DNA of 64,000 nt from Brevundimonas sp. MYb52 (GCF_002979535.1 NZ_PCPB01000003.1:62001-126000); one strand, 5' to 3'. Shown: positions 17,216 through 26,910, counted from the stretch's first letter. Numbers and translations: made by a program. Notes: generated by a model from the letters alone, not told the origin.

Positions 17216-17617
17216 TCAGCGCGCGACCACGCAGCCCCTAGGTTCTTTTAGCATCCCATCCGGAGCGACATGGGCGGCTGTGTAGCAGATTTCGTCGCCG
17301 GCGCGTCTGCGCGGAAGGAAGCTGCTGGCGTCAAAGGGGACATTAATCGTTTCTCCGGGCTGGAGAGGGCGGCAATCGGGGCCGCGCCATCCGATCATCA
17401 GTCCGCGATCAAAGGCGACCATTCGGCCGTCGCGGCGAAACGACAGCCGCCGACGATCTTCCAGTCGTTCCGAGACGCAGATGGCCTGATCGGAGCGATT
17501 CTGAATGACCACGTCGATGCGTCCGCTATCGACCCAGTCCGGCGCGTTTGGCGTGACGGACAAGGGGGCGTCGCCGAGGAAGGTCAGCGTCATCGTCAGA
17601 AGGGCGGGCAACGACAA
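17216..17617 (-). CDS. Small hypothetical protein, possibly exported
   Basis: The 133-residue protein begins with a short hydrophobic segment (MSLPALLTMTLTFLGDAP) that could be a signal peptide. The rest is a beta-rich domain with four Cys residues (ICVS, GPDCRP, EICYTA, GCVVAR). That number would allow two disulfides in the periplasm. The N-VVIQNRSDQ pattern resembles small immunoglobulin-like bacterial domains. I recognise no named family. It is convergent with the gene ending at 17197, only 18 nt away. Confidence 0.5.
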   Translation of the reverse strand: MSLPALLTMTLTFLGDAPLSVTPNAPDWVDSGRIDVVIQNRSDQAICVSERLEDRRRLSFRRDGRMVAFDRGLMIGWRGPDCRPLQPGETINVPFDASSFLPRRRAGDEICYTAAHVAPDGMLKEPRGCVVAR

Positions 17618-17738
17618 GGCAGGGTCTCCGAAGCGTTTGCCTTCCCCATGGCGTTGGGGCTGGACTATGCTTGCGAGCCTAGAAGCCTGTCAGCCCGAAG
17701 GCCATTGGGGCGGCCGAACCACACTGCTGCCAGGCGAC

Positions 17739-17936
17739 TCAGCCCTTGGTGCTCCAGGGTCGCACGGCGCCGCTTTTGACGCGGGCGGCCTGTTCACGCT
17801 GGAAGCGGCCGCCGCGCGGGGGCTTGGCGCGGGCGGCGATGGCCTCCTGCTTTTCACGCAGGGCGCGCTGGATCGGGGTTTCGGTCGGAGCCTGATCCGC
17901 CGGGGCGGGGGAATGGTCGTCGCTATGGTCGCTCAT
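17739..17936 (-). CDS. Small conserved basic protein
   Basis: The 65-residue protein has an acidic, His-rich N terminus and a basic C-terminal half (RALREKQEAIAARAKPPRGGRFQREQAA). This pattern looks like a conserved small protein of Caulobacterales, though I cannot name a family. It lies 20 nt before the start-distal end of the sigma-54 regulator and on the same strand. A nucleic-acid-binding role is only a guess from charge. Confidence 0.55.
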   Translation of the reverse strand: MSDHSDDHSPAPADQAPTETPIQRALREKQEAIAARAKPPRGGRFQREQAARVKSGAVRPWSTKG

Positions 17937-17956
17937 GACGACAGCCTAGCACGTCC

Positions 17957-19414
17957 TCAGCCCGCTTCCTTCAGTTGCTCTTCCAGCCCCTGTTCGCGGA
18001 CCTTGCGATACAGGGTCGAGCGGCCGATGCCGAGGCGCCGCGCGATCTCGCTCATGTGGCCGGAATAGACCTCGATGGCGTGCTGGATCAGGTCGCGTTC
18101 GATCTCATCCAGCGTGCGCAGGTGGCCGCGCGCGTCGATGATGCGCACAGGGCTGTCGGGCTGGCCTTCAGCTCCGGCGTCGCCGGCGGGGGTTTCAGCG
18201 CGATCATGCGAAATGACGCCGCCCGAGGTCAGCGGCATGGCGATGCCCGAGATGGCCGGGAAGTCGTGGGGCTGCAACAGCGGGGAATCAGCCAGGACCA
18301 GGGCGCGATAGATCGAGTTTTCCAACTGGCGCACATTGCCGGGCCAGTCGAAGCCCAGCAGCAAAGCCATGGTCTCGACGGCGCAACCGGCGACGCGCTT
18401 GCCTTCTTCCACGTTGAAGCGGGCGATGAAGTGCTCGACCAGGGCTGGGATGTCCTCACGTCGTTCGCGCAGGGCCGGGGCCTCGATCGGGAAGACGTTC
18501 AGGCGATAGAAGAGGTCCTCGCGGAAGGCGCCTTCCTTGACCTGCTGGGCCGGGTCGCGATTGGTGGCCGAGACGATGCGGACGTCGACCTTGACCGCGC
18601 GCTTGGCGCCGACCGGGTCGATCTCGCCCTCTTGCAGGGCGCGCAGCAGCTTGACCTGCATATCCAGCGGCAGTTCGCCGATCTCGTCCAGGAACAGGGT
18701 GCCGCCATTGGCTTCCATGAACTTGCCGGCGTGCTTGTCGGTGGCGCCGGTGAAGCTGCCCTTCTCGTGGCCGAACAGGATCGACTCGACCAGATTGGCG
18801 GGCAGGGCGCCGCAGTTGACGGCCACGAAGGGCTTGCCGGCCCGGTCCGAGGCGCCGTGCAGGGCGCGGGCGATGACTTCCTTGCCGACGCCGCTCTCGC
18901 CGGTGATCAGCACCGGAATGCCGGACTTGGCGGCGCGCACGCCCAGAGCCTTGACCATGCGCATCGGCGGGCTGTCGCCGACGATGTCGTCGAACGAGGT
19001 CCGGCCCGAGACGTGTTTCTTCAGGCGGCCGATCTCCGCCGACAGCTGCGTCAACTGCAGGGCGTTGCGCACCCCGATCAGCAGGCGCTCAGGCCCCACA
19101 GGCTTGACGAAGAAGTCCTGGGCTCCGGCCTGCATGGCCTTGACCACGGTCTCGATGCCGCCGTTGGCCGTCAGGACGATGACCGGCACCGGGACGCCCG
19201 CCGTGCGGATCTCGGCCAGGGTCTCCAGACCCGACAGGCCCGGCATGACCAGATCCAGCAGCACCACGTCGGCGCCCCCGCCCTTGGTCAGGCGGTCGAT
19301 GGCCTCGCCCCCGCTCTCGGCGTGGACGACGGCATAGCCTTCGCGGTCGAGCACCGCCTGGATCAGGCGGCGCTGCGTGGGATCATCGTCGACGACCAGA
19401 ACGGTCTTGGCCAT
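17957..19414 (-). CDS. Sigma-54-dependent response regulator (TacA/NtrC-like)
   Basis: The 485-residue activator has a receiver domain with the phosphorylatable Asp54 (VLLDLVMPG) and Lys104 (FFVKP). The AAA+ domain follows, with Walker A GESGVGKE (172-179), the sigma-54-contacting loop GSFTGA (219-224), Walker [12 protein letters not shown] and the arginine-finger region. A Fis-type HTH ends the protein ([20 protein letters not shown]). The N terminus [17 protein letters not shown] resembles Caulobacter TacA, a stalk and cell-cycle activator, but orthology is unproven. The loop has Ser where most family members have GAFTGA. No histidine kinase is adjacent. ATG 19414 is preferred over 19423. 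Confidence 0.88.
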   Translation of the reverse strand: MAKTVLVVDDDPTQRRLIQAVLDREGYAVVHAESGGEAIDRLTKGGGADVVLLDLVMPGLSGLETLAEIRTAGVPVPVIVLTANGGIETVVKAMQAGAQDFFVKPVGPERLLIGVRNALQLTQLSAEIGRLKKHVSGRTSFDDIVGDSPPMRMVKALGVRAAKSGIPVLITGESGVGKEVIARALHGASDRAGKPFVAVNCGALPANLVESILFGHEKGSFTGATDKHAGKFMEANGGTLFLDEIGELPLDMQVKLLRALQEGEIDPVGAKRAVKVDVRIVSATNRDPAQQVKEGAFREDLFYRLNVFPIEAPALRERREDIPALVEHFIARFNVEEGKRVAGCAVETMALLLGFDWPGNVRQLENSIYRALVLADSPLLQPHDFPAISGIAMPLTSGGVISHDRAETPAGDAGAEGQPDSPVRIIDARGHLRTLDEIERDLIQHAIEVYSGHMSEIARRLGIGRSTLYRKVREQGLEEQLKEAG

Positions 19415-19529
19415 GTGAAACACACCCTAAAAACATCACCGTCACGGCCGTCCTCGTTGCTCGGGATCGGCTCGTTTCGAGACAAGCCTTAGCAGGCAGG
19501 GGGTGAAGATCGGGTTTCGGAGAACTGAG

Positions 19530-21350
19530 TCAGGGGTTAACGACGGCGGGCGCGGGGCAGTCCTGTTCGGGCTGGAGGCGGCCAGAGCCGCGCGGCGTGG
19601 AAAGGTCTGGCCAGATCGGTGCGACGGGCGCGGTCTGCGGGTCCTTCAGCAGGTCGCGCACATTGTTGGGGCCGGCGCCGCAGTAGGCGATGCGATAGTC
19701 GCCCTGATGCGCCCACGCGCCATCGGCCCCCTGTGCGAACAGGGCGATGCGGTAGCTGTCGGCCAGGAGGATCTCGACCTTGCCGTCGCCGTTCAGGTCG
19801 CGGACGGTCGCCATGCAGTCAGCGGCTTTCTGACAGGCATAGCGAGGGTCGCCAGAGGGAACCGGACTTACGAAGCCGGCGGGCAGGGCCGCATCCGTCG
19901 GCCAGACGGCGATGTGCGGCGTGCGGGGGGGGACGGTCGCCTGCTCCACATCATAGCGAGAGCTGGTGGTCTGGGCCTGCTTGGCCAGCCGTGCGACCTC
20001 GGCGTCGGAGGACTTGGCCAGATCGGCGAGGGCGGCTTTCCCGGTCTTGCCCGCATCGAAGCGCAGGAAGGCGTAGTCGAATTCGGTGGCGCTGACGGCG
20101 CCGCGGTTCAATCGGGCGACCTGATCACCGACCGACATGCGGGCGGGGTCGAGCAGGGGGCTGAACAGGGCCAGGATGACGGCGACCGTCAGGACGGCGG
20201 CGGCGACATTGGCGCGCTCCAGCGGCTTCATCCACTCCGTCTTCTTCCAGAAGGGGGACAATGCGGCCCAGCCATAGCCCGCCGCATAGACTGCTCCGAC
20301 CAGGGCGCAGGCCGAGGCGATGATCCGGTCCGGCGTCAGGCCGTGCTGGCCGATGCGCAAGGACAGCCCCCAGACGGCGATCACGATCAGCGGCGTCAGC
20401 AGGACGGCGGCGACCCGCACGGCGCCCCTCAGAACGACCGGCGGCAGGTTGTCCTCGCGCCCGTCCTGATAGGCGGTGTTGACCAGGATGATCAGAGCAG
20501 CGGCCGCTGACAGCACCAAGGCCGTGGCGCTGCCCGTCTTCCACAATCCGTCCAGTCCGGTGAAGGGCAGGGCCGCAAGGAAGCCCGCCACCAGGACCGT
20601 GATGACCAGCAGCAGCCAGGACAGCAGCATCAGGGCCACGGTCCGCACGCCGCGGATCAGGCCGGCGCGCACGTCGGTCAGTTGCACGGCGATGGCGAAG
20701 ACCAGGCAGGTGACGGGGATGGCGAACCATTCCTCGCCGATCAGGTCGGACAGGAAGCTGAGGCCTATGATGCGGAACAGGGCCGCGCCGAGGAAGAGCA
20801 GCAGCCAGAAGGCGCCGGTGAAGCCCAGCGACAGGACCAACTGCACCCCCGCCTTCCACGCCGTGTCGAAATAGTCGTCGAAGTCGGCGATCCAGCGTCG
20901 GCTGGCGACCGCCGGGACGATCAGGTGATGGGCGATGAACAGGGCTGCGGCGCTGAAGGCGATGACGGGGAAGCGCAGATAGGGCGGACGGAAATAATCA
21001 CGCGTCTGTTGCGCCGCATCGTGCCAGCCCAGCAGGGCCAGGGCCGCAGCGGCGATCACACCCCACAGCGCGAGCGTCCGCACCGACAGCCGCCCAACCG
21101 CCGCCAGCAGCATGACGGGGGTAAAGGCGCAGGCCAGAGCCAATGCGGCGAACAGCGGCGGCTGGGTCGCGGGCCAGGCCAGGGCGTCGTTCAGGCCCCC
21201 GCCCTGGCCGGCGCTGCGCCAGAGGAAATAGAGCAGCAGCCCCTGGATCAGGCCGATCCCGATACGGGCAGCGGCCAGGCTGCGCTCGCCCCCCAGCGAG
21301 GCGCGACCCGTCGAGGCGTCGTGACTATGGTCCGGGGGCGATGCGGTCAT
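19530..21350 (-). CDS. DUF4153 family polytopic membrane protein
   Basis: The 606-residue protein has about 11-12 transmembrane segments in its first 430 residues, including FDDYFDTAWKAGVQL and GLSFLSDLIGEEWF, features of the DUF4153 family. The C-terminal 170 residues are soluble and contain the calcium-loop-like DLNGDGKVEILLAD followed by a Cys-containing end. The biochemical role is not known. It is on the same strand as the GH43 gene upstream, with a 61-nt gap. Confidence 0.75.
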   Translation of the reverse strand: MTASPPDHSHDASTGRASLGGERSLAAARIGIGLIQGLLLYFLWRSAGQGGGLNDALAWPATQPPLFAALALACAFTPVMLLAAVGRLSVRTLALWGVIAAAALALLGWHDAAQQTRDYFRPPYLRFPVIAFSAAALFIAHHLIVPAVASRRWIADFDDYFDTAWKAGVQLVLSLGFTGAFWLLLFLGAALFRIIGLSFLSDLIGEEWFAIPVTCLVFAIAVQLTDVRAGLIRGVRTVALMLLSWLLLVITVLVAGFLAALPFTGLDGLWKTGSATALVLSAAAALIILVNTAYQDGREDNLPPVVLRGAVRVAAVLLTPLIVIAVWGLSLRIGQHGLTPDRIIASACALVGAVYAAGYGWAALSPFWKKTEWMKPLERANVAAAVLTVAVILALFSPLLDPARMSVGDQVARLNRGAVSATEFDYAFLRFDAGKTGKAALADLAKSSDAEVARLAKQAQTTSSRYDVEQATVPPRTPHIAVWPTDAALPAGFVSPVPSGDPRYACQKAADCMATVRDLNGDGKVEILLADSYRIALFAQGADGAWAHQGDYRIAYCGAGPNNVRDLLKDPQTAPVAPIWPDLSTPRGSGRLQPEQDCPAPAVVNP

Positions 21351-21411
21351 GCCTGCTCCTTGGCTTAAGGCCGCATCAGACGACGGATCATCCCGGATGG
21401 GAAGCGCGGCC

Positions 21412-23058
21412 TTACAGGGCCTGGAAGCGGAAGTTGCGGAACCGGGCCTCGCCTTCGCCGGCGGCGTAGAGCCCGGGGCGCAGCATCATGAAGCCGCCGC
21501 GCACATTGTGATGATAGCCCGACACCTCCATCTGGCGGTCGAACTTGCTCCAGGTCTCGCCGTCTGTGCTGTGGTGGAAGGTGATGATGTGGCGGTCGTT
21601 GGTCAGGCGCAGCTTCATGCGGCGCCCGTGGGGATTGGCGGGGCGACCGCGCTCCATCCCGAACTGGTGGGTGACGAAGCGATCCTGGTCAAAACCCAGT
21701 CCCGCGTAGAGGGCGTGATCGTAGAAGACCACCAGTCCGGCGGTGCAGCCGGGGTCGATCTCGATGTCACACTCGATCTGGTAGGCCTGATCCCCCTGAA
21801 TGAAGGTCAGAGGCGAGCAGTCGCGCGGCGACTGGCCCTTGGCCTTCAGGTGCAGGACGCCGTCGCGGCGCTGGAACCGTTCGGCCTCGTCGGGGGCGGC
21901 GTCGTAGAAGCTCCATTGCACGCCGAACTTGTCGCGCCTGAAGTCGTCGGACAGGGCCATGCCATGCGCGGGCAGGGGCGTTCCCGGCGCGCGCGGCGAG
22001 GGCAGGGGCAGGGGCGCCGACAGGTCGCCGCCGCGGGCGTGGAACCAGCCGTCATCGTCCCATTCCACTGGATCGAGCAGAAGCTGACGCCCCAGGGTCC
22101 AGAAGGCGTTTTCATAGCCGTGATACACCATCCACCAGCGGCCATCGGGCGCCTCGATCAGGGTGGCGTGACCGCGCGACCACCATTTTTCGGCGGCCGA
22201 GACCGTGCGGACCAGCGGATTGCCCGGATGGTCCTCCCAGGGGCCGTGGACCGAGCGTGAACGGGCGGCGATGACCATGTGGCCGGTCGGCGGACCCGCC
22301 GTGCCGCCGACGGCGGTGATCATGTAGAACCAGTCGCCCCGACGGATCAGCTTGGGCCCCTCGGGCGAGAAGCTCTCCACCGTCCAGTCGTCGGGATAGC
22401 GCCAGGGATCATAGATGTGAACGACCGGGCCGATGGTCGACAGGCCGTCGTCGGACAGGGGAACCATGTCGCCGCCGCTGAGGAAGAGGTAGCGCTTGCC
22501 GTCCTCGCCGACGATGTGGCCAGGGTCGATATGGTCGGGCAGGTGCAGGTCGATCGGATCGCTCCACGGCCCCTCGATCCGGTCGGCCCACGAGACGTAG
22601 CTGGTACGATAGGTCTCGGTGCGGGCGGGGATGTAGAGGAAGTAGCGGCCCTCGTGCTTGCACAGCTCCGGCGCCCAGACCGAGCCGATGTTCCGGCTCA
22701 GGGCCGCCGTGACCGGGGTCCAGTTCACCAGATCGGTCGATCGCCAGATGACCAGTCCCGGCACGGATTCGAACGACGAGAAGGTCATGTAGTAGACGTC
22801 GCCGTCCTTCAGGATCGTCGGGTCGGGGCGGTCCCCAGCGATGACCGGGTTCAGGAAGGTCCCGTCGCCGCGATCCGCGCGCCGTTGGCCCTCGACGCCC
22901 GGCGTCCATGTCTGGGCGCTCCAGTCGCGTCCGAACGGGGCGATCTGATCGCGCGTCTGCGCTGTGGCGAGGGTTGGGACGGCGGCGGGCAGGCTGGCCG
23001 CCGCTGCGCCCGCCGCCAGTCCGCCGAAGAGGCCTCGTCGATTGATGGCGCTGGTCAT
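21412..23058 (-). CDS. Glycoside hydrolase family 43, exported (beta-xylosidase/arabinofuranosidase type)
   Basis: The 548-residue enzyme starts with a twin-arginine-like signal (INRRGLFGGLAAGAAAA). The five-bladed propeller follows. Its catalytic base is probably the Asp in AGDRPDPTIL, the acid is the Glu in VESFSPEGPKL, and a pKa-modulating Asp lies in between. A C-terminal beta-sandwich (about residue 340 onward) has the IECDIEIDPGCTAGLVVFYD pattern of the GH43 C2 domain. It should release xylose or arabinose from plant polysaccharide outside the cytoplasm. ATG 23058 is the true start. The open frame continuing to 24894 is antisense to pepF. It is divergent from pepF. Confidence 0.9.
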   Translation of the reverse strand: MTSAINRRGLFGGLAAGAAAASLPAAVPTLATAQTRDQIAPFGRDWSAQTWTPGVEGQRRADRGDGTFLNPVIAGDRPDPTILKDGDVYYMTFSSFESVPGLVIWRSTDLVNWTPVTAALSRNIGSVWAPELCKHEGRYFLYIPARTETYRTSYVSWADRIEGPWSDPIDLHLPDHIDPGHIVGEDGKRYLFLSGGDMVPLSDDGLSTIGPVVHIYDPWRYPDDWTVESFSPEGPKLIRRGDWFYMITAVGGTAGPPTGHMVIAARSRSVHGPWEDHPGNPLVRTVSAAEKWWSRGHATLIEAPDGRWWMVYHGYENAFWTLGRQLLLDPVEWDDDGWFHARGGDLSAPLPLPSPRAPGTPLPAHGMALSDDFRRDKFGVQWSFYDAAPDEAERFQRRDGVLHLKAKGQSPRDCSPLTFIQGDQAYQIECDIEIDPGCTAGLVVFYDHALYAGLGFDQDRFVTHQFGMERGRPANPHGRRMKLRLTNDRHIITFHHSTDGETWSKFDRQMEVSGYHHNVRGGFMMLRPGLYAAGEGEARFRNFRFQAL

Positions 23059-23208
23059 GGCGTCGCTCCCACTAGCGAAATTCATATTATGATACCGGTG
23101 GACAATCCTCGCCGCAACCGTTCGCGTCCAGTGCAAAATCGCTGGAATTCGGCGGCGATGTCGCCGCACCCGTTGCGCTGGAGCGGCGGTGTCCCCAAAA
23201 CCAAGGGC

Positions 23209-25011
23209 ATGAACGCGCCCGTCCAGACGACCGACTTCGCCGACTCCCCGCTGTGGGACCTGTCCGACCTCTACGCCTCGCGCGAGGATGCGCGCATCGA
23301 CGCCGACCTCGACCGCGCCAAGGCCTTGGTGGATCAGATGAACGCCTTCCAGGGCAAACTGATCGCCCAGCGCGGCGATGCGGCGGCTCTGGGCGCGGCG
23401 CTGGATCAGACCATCGCCCTGTACGAACAGGCGGCGGATGTCATGGGCGGCCTCGGCGCCTACGCCTTCCTCGCGGCCTCCACGGCGCGCGACGATGCGG
23501 GCGCGCAAGGGTTCGAGGCCAATATCCGCGAGAAGATGACGGTCATCGCCACCCCGACCGTCTGGCTGACGCTGGAGATCAACCAACTGGACGAGGCCGA
23601 GATCGAAGCGGCCCTTTCCGCCCATCCCGCCGCCGCGCGCTGGTCGCCCTGGCTGCGCCGGGTGCGGGCGATGAAGCCGCACGAACTGTCCACCGAGCTG
23701 GAAACCTTCATCGCCGAGCGCGGTCCCATTCAGGCCCAGTGGCCGCGTCTGTTCGACGAGACCCTGGCGGCGCTGCGGGCCGAGGCCGACGGTGAGAGCC
23801 TGACCCTTTCCGAGGCCCTGAACCGTCTCAGCGACGCCGACGGCGCCAAGCGCGCCTCCGCCGCCGAGGGCCTGTCGCAAGCCTTCGCCGACAAGGCGCA
23901 GACCATGGCCATGGTCATGAACACCGTCGCCGCCGACAAGGCGCTGGAGGACAAGTGGCGCGGCTTCAAACGCCCCGCCGACAGCCGCCACCTGGGCAAT
24001 GAGGTGGACGGTGAGAGCGTCGACGCCATGGCTGAGGCGGTGGCCGAGGCCTATCCGCGCATCTCGCACCGCTATTATGCGCTGAAAGCCAAGGCCATGG
24101 GCAAGACGGCGCTGGATCACTGGGACCGCAACGCCCCCATCGAGGCGACGCCGCCGCGTACCTATGACTGGGCGCAGGCGCGCGAGGTGGTGCTGGCCAG
24201 CTTTGCAGACCTCGGCGGCGACTTCGCCGAACGCGCCAGCTGGTTCTTCGACCGGCCGTGGATCGACGCCAGGGCGCGGGCGGGCAAGCAATCGGGCGCC
24301 TATGCCCACCCGGTGACGGCGGACCGCCACCCCTATGTCTTCCTCAACTGGATGGGCGAGCGGCGCGACCTGCTGACCCTGGCCCACGAACTGGGCCACG
24401 GGGTCCACCAGACCCTGGCGGCGGCGCAGGGCAGCCTGCTGGCCGACACCCCGCTGACGCTCGCCGAGACCGCCTCCATCTTCGCAGAAGGGCTGACGTT
24501 TGACCGCCTGCTGGCCGAGGCGACGCCGCAGGATCAGCGCGCGCTGCTGGCCGGCCGCATCGAGGACGGACTGAACACGGTGGTGCGCCAGATCGCCTTC
24601 CACCGCTTCGAGACCCGCTTCCACGACGAGCGCGCGGCGGGCGAGGTCCCGGTCGAGCGCATCGGCGAAATCTGGATGGAGGAACTGGGCGCCAGTCTCG
24701 GCCCGGCGGTGACGCTGAACCCGGGCTACGAGAACTGGTGGGCCTACGTCAGCCACTTCGTCCACTCGCCCTTCTACGTCTACGCCTACGCCTTCGGCGA
24801 CCTGCTGGTCGCGGCCCTGATGGAGACGCGCGCCAAGGACCCAGCGGCCTTCACGCCCCTGTATCGCGACCTGCTGTCGGGCGGCGGCGCCCACACCTAT
24901 GTTGAGGCGCTGAAGCCGTTTGGACTGAACCCGCGCGACCCGGCCTTCTGGACCATCGGGACCAAGCGGCTGGAAGGCTTGGTCGATCAGTTCGAGGCGT
25001 TGTCGGCCTAA
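23209..25011 (+). CDS. pepF: M3 family oligoendopeptidase F
   Basis: The 600-residue cytoplasmic zinc peptidase degrades oligopeptides. The HExxH motif is HELGH at residues 393-397 (TLAHELGHGVHQ), with the third ligand Glu in TLAETASIFAE. Also visible are the pepF features SGAYAHP, PYVFLNW and the C-terminal YVYAYAFGDLLV. ATG 23209 gives the expected length. The frame is open far upstream but is antisense to GH43 there. A palindromic repeat begins 2 nt after the stop. Confidence 0.94.
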   Translation: MNAPVQTTDFADSPLWDLSDLYASREDARIDADLDRAKALVDQMNAFQGKLIAQRGDAAALGAALDQTIALYEQAADVMGGLGAYAFLAASTARDDAGAQGFEANIREKMTVIATPTVWLTLEINQLDEAEIEAALSAHPAAARWSPWLRRVRAMKPHELSTELETFIAERGPIQAQWPRLFDETLAALRAEADGESLTLSEALNRLSDADGAKRASAAEGLSQAFADKAQTMAMVMNTVAADKALEDKWRGFKRPADSRHLGNEVDGESVDAMAEAVAEAYPRISHRYYALKAKAMGKTALDHWDRNAPIEATPPRTYDWAQAREVVLASFADLGGDFAERASWFFDRPWIDARARAGKQSGAYAHPVTADRHPYVFLNWMGERRDLLTLAHELGHGVHQTLAAAQGSLLADTPLTLAETASIFAEGLTFDRLLAEATPQDQRALLAGRIEDGLNTVVRQIAFHRFETRFHDERAAGEVPVERIGEIWMEELGASLGPAVTLNPGYENWWAYVSHFVHSPFYVYAYAFGDLLVAALMETRAKDPAAFTPLYRDLLSGGGAHTYVEALKPFGLNPRDPAFWTIGTKRLEGLVDQFEALSA

Positions 25012-25012
25012 A

Positions 25013-25158
25013 CCCTTCTCCCCTTGCGGGAGAAGGTGGCCCGGCAGGGCCGGATGAGGGGTTTCTCAGCCCTTTGATCGGGATGGGCGATGAGCGTGCG
25101 CGCGACCCCTCATCCGTCAGGCTTCGCCTGCTACCTTCTCCCGCAAGGGGAGAAGGAA
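25013..25158. repeat. Paired inverted palindromic repeat (REP-like)
   Basis: Two inverted units flank about 45 nt. Each carries the hairpin CCTTCTCCC-cttg-cGGGAGAAGG, a variable GGC-rich mini-stem and a GGATGAGGGG end, with the right unit as reverse complement. The element fills the space between pepF and the serine hydrolase. It shares its core with 14391-14419 and 37918-38040. It could act as terminator, mRNA stabiliser or REP-type element. Confidence 0.8.
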
Positions 25159-25205
25159 GAGCTCTCGCCGTTGACAGGCGCCGGGCCAGCGTAAAGCGTG
25201 GCGGT

Positions 25206-26555
25206 ATGAAACACGCCTGCCGCGCCCTCATCCTCGCCGCCGTTTTCGCCCTACCGACGGCGGCGCTGGCCCAAACCCCGCCGACCGCCAACCATCGCGC
25301 CCTGGCGGCGGGCTACAAGGCCCTGACCGTCTGCAGCGCTGTCCATACGGCGCGCGAAGCTGGGGCGAGCCGCACCCCGGCCAGCGTTGAGGCCAATGAA
25401 CTGGTCGGCATCTATCCCGAGCTTCAATCCCTGGTCGGCGCCATGCCGGTCGAGATGGCGGGCGACGTCGTCTCGGTCGCCTGGGACGCGGTCGCGCCGC
25501 CGCGCATCGCCACCTATACGCCGGGGCGCGGCTGCGTCATCGAGCCTATGGGCTATGTCGTCGGCGGAGCCCCGGCCCGGGCGCCGCAGGTGCGCCGGAC
25601 CTCGGCGCCGCCCTTGGCGACAGCACCGGTGCAGGGCGATGCGGCGGCCCTGACCGGCGCGGTCGATCGCGCCTTCATCGAGGGCTTCGGCGTGGGAACT
25701 AACACCACCGGCGTGGTGGTGATGCAGAACGGCCGCGTCGTCGCCGAGAAATACGCCGCCGACTTTGGCCCCAACACGCCTCAGCGCACCTGGTCGGTGG
25801 CCAAGAGCCTGGCGGGGACCCTGATCGGGGCGGCGGTGCAGCGCGGCGAGGTCGATGTGAAGGCCCCGGCGGCCATCGCCAACTGGCGAGGTGAGGGCGA
25901 TCCGCGCGGCGCCATCACCCTGGAGAGCTTGATGCGGATGGCGTCGGGCCTGACCAGCGACGCGGCGGGCAACCGCACCGACGCCCTCTACTTCGGCGGG
26001 ACCGCCGTGGACGAGCAGGCGCCGGGTTGGCCTCTGCTGGCGCCGGTCGGCTCGACCTATCGCTACGCCAACAACGACACCCTGCTGGCGACCCTGGCCA
26101 TCGCGCCGACGTTCGAGGCCCATCCGCCCGCCGAACTGTTCGACCGGCTGGGCATGACCCATACCTTCGCCGAGACCGACTGGCGCGGGAACTACATCCT
26201 GTCGAGCCAGGTCTGGACCACGGCGCGCGACCTGGCCCACCTTGGCCAGCTCTATGTTCAGGACGGGGTGTGGGAGGGGCAGCGTATCCTGCCTGAGGGC
26301 TGGCGGACCTTCGTTTCGACGCCGTCAGGGCCGCAGCCGCCGACCGGGGCGTTCGGCTATGGCGCGACCTTCTGGGTGATGAACCGTTCCGAAGGCGTGC
26401 CCGCCGACGCCTTCGCCGCCTTAGGCAATCGTGGGCAGTATGTGGTGATCGTGCCCAGTCGCAACGTGGTCATCGTGCGGCGCGGCGAGGACCCGGCGGG
26501 CAAGGGTTTCGATGTCGCCGCCTTCGCTCGCGACGTTCTGGCGGCGCTTGATTGA
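25206..26555 (+). CDS. Class C beta-lactamase-like serine hydrolase, exported
   Basis: The 449-residue protein has a clear signal peptide ending ALA-Q near residue 23. An N-terminal domain of about 130 residues precedes the beta-lactamase-related fold. The nucleophile is Ser197 in WSVAKS (SxxK), with the second motif Tyr287-Ala-Asn in YRYANND. The third KTG-like motif is not clear. Family members include D-aminopeptidases, esterases and 6-aminohexanoate-dimer hydrolases, so the substrate cannot be assigned and antibiotic resistance should not be assumed. ATG 25206 was chosen because it starts the signal peptide. The longer frame reads through the repeat. Confidence 0.85.
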   Translation: MKHACRALILAAVFALPTAALAQTPPTANHRALAAGYKALTVCSAVHTAREAGASRTPASVEANELVGIYPELQSLVGAMPVEMAGDVVSVAWDAVAPPRIATYTPGRGCVIEPMGYVVGGAPARAPQVRRTSAPPLATAPVQGDAAALTGAVDRAFIEGFGVGTNTTGVVVMQNGRVVAEKYAADFGPNTPQRTWSVAKSLAGTLIGAAVQRGEVDVKAPAAIANWRGEGDPRGAITLESLMRMASGLTSDAAGNRTDALYFGGTAVDEQAPGWPLLAPVGSTYRYANNDTLLATLAIAPTFEAHPPAELFDRLGMTHTFAETDWRGNYILSSQVWTTARDLAHLGQLYVQDGVWEGQRILPEGWRTFVSTPSGPQPPTGAFGYGATFWVMNRSEGVPADAFAALGNRGQYVVIVPSRNVVIVRRGEDPAGKGFDVAAFARDVLAALD

Positions 26556-26628
26556 GGCGGGGCCTTGAGCGCCGCGCCCTGACCGCTATAAGAGCCGTCG
26601 AAATCTCGACTCTTTTCGGAAGACCTGA

Positions 26629-26877
26629 ATGGCCGACCAGCACGCAGACAACGCCGAACACGCCTACGTGCACGGCTCGATGGAAATCTCGGAACAGGTT
26701 TCGACCTGGCATCTGTTCCTCTTCCTGTCCAAGTGGGGCTCGCTGGCGACGGCCGCCATCCTGGTCGTGCTGACGGTCTGGTTCGCCGTGGGCGCGGGCT
26801 TCGTCGCCGGCGCGATTAGCGGCGTGGTGGTGTTCGCCGCCGGCTTCTTCGCCCTGCGCTCCAAGCCCGCCCACTGA
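26629..26877 (+). CDS. aa3-type cytochrome c oxidase subunit IV
   Basis: The 82-residue protein has the COX_aa3_subunit_IV layout: a short His-rich cytoplasmic N terminus, the MEISEQVSTWHLFLFLSKWGS motif region (interrupted here), and a hairpin of two transmembrane helices. It is a small accessory subunit of alphaproteobacterial aa3 oxidases. The catalytic subunits CtaC/CtaD/CtaE are not in this window. It is followed by a terminator and then the transhydrogenase operon. Confidence 0.85.
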   Translation: MADQHADNAEHAYVHGSMEISEQVSTWHLFLFLSKWGSLATAAILVVLTVWFAVGAGFVAGAISGVVVFAAGFFALRSKPAH

Positions 26878-26910
26878 GTTTCGCGCCGCGCTTGCGGCGT
26901 TGCGACATTC

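Noticed and set aside
23059..24894. Upstream extension of the GH43 frame for 612 codons
   Set aside because: It lies antisense to pepF, and the GH43 signal peptide starts at 23058. The extension shows no domain.
25013..25158. Repeats considered as a CRISPR array
   Set aside because: Only two inverted units with no regular spacer series and no cas genes. Palindromic REP-like structure fits better.
25206..26555. Serine hydrolase as an antibiotic-resistance beta-lactamase
   Set aside because: It has SxxK and YAN motifs but no clear third KTG motif, and the family includes many peptidases and esterases.
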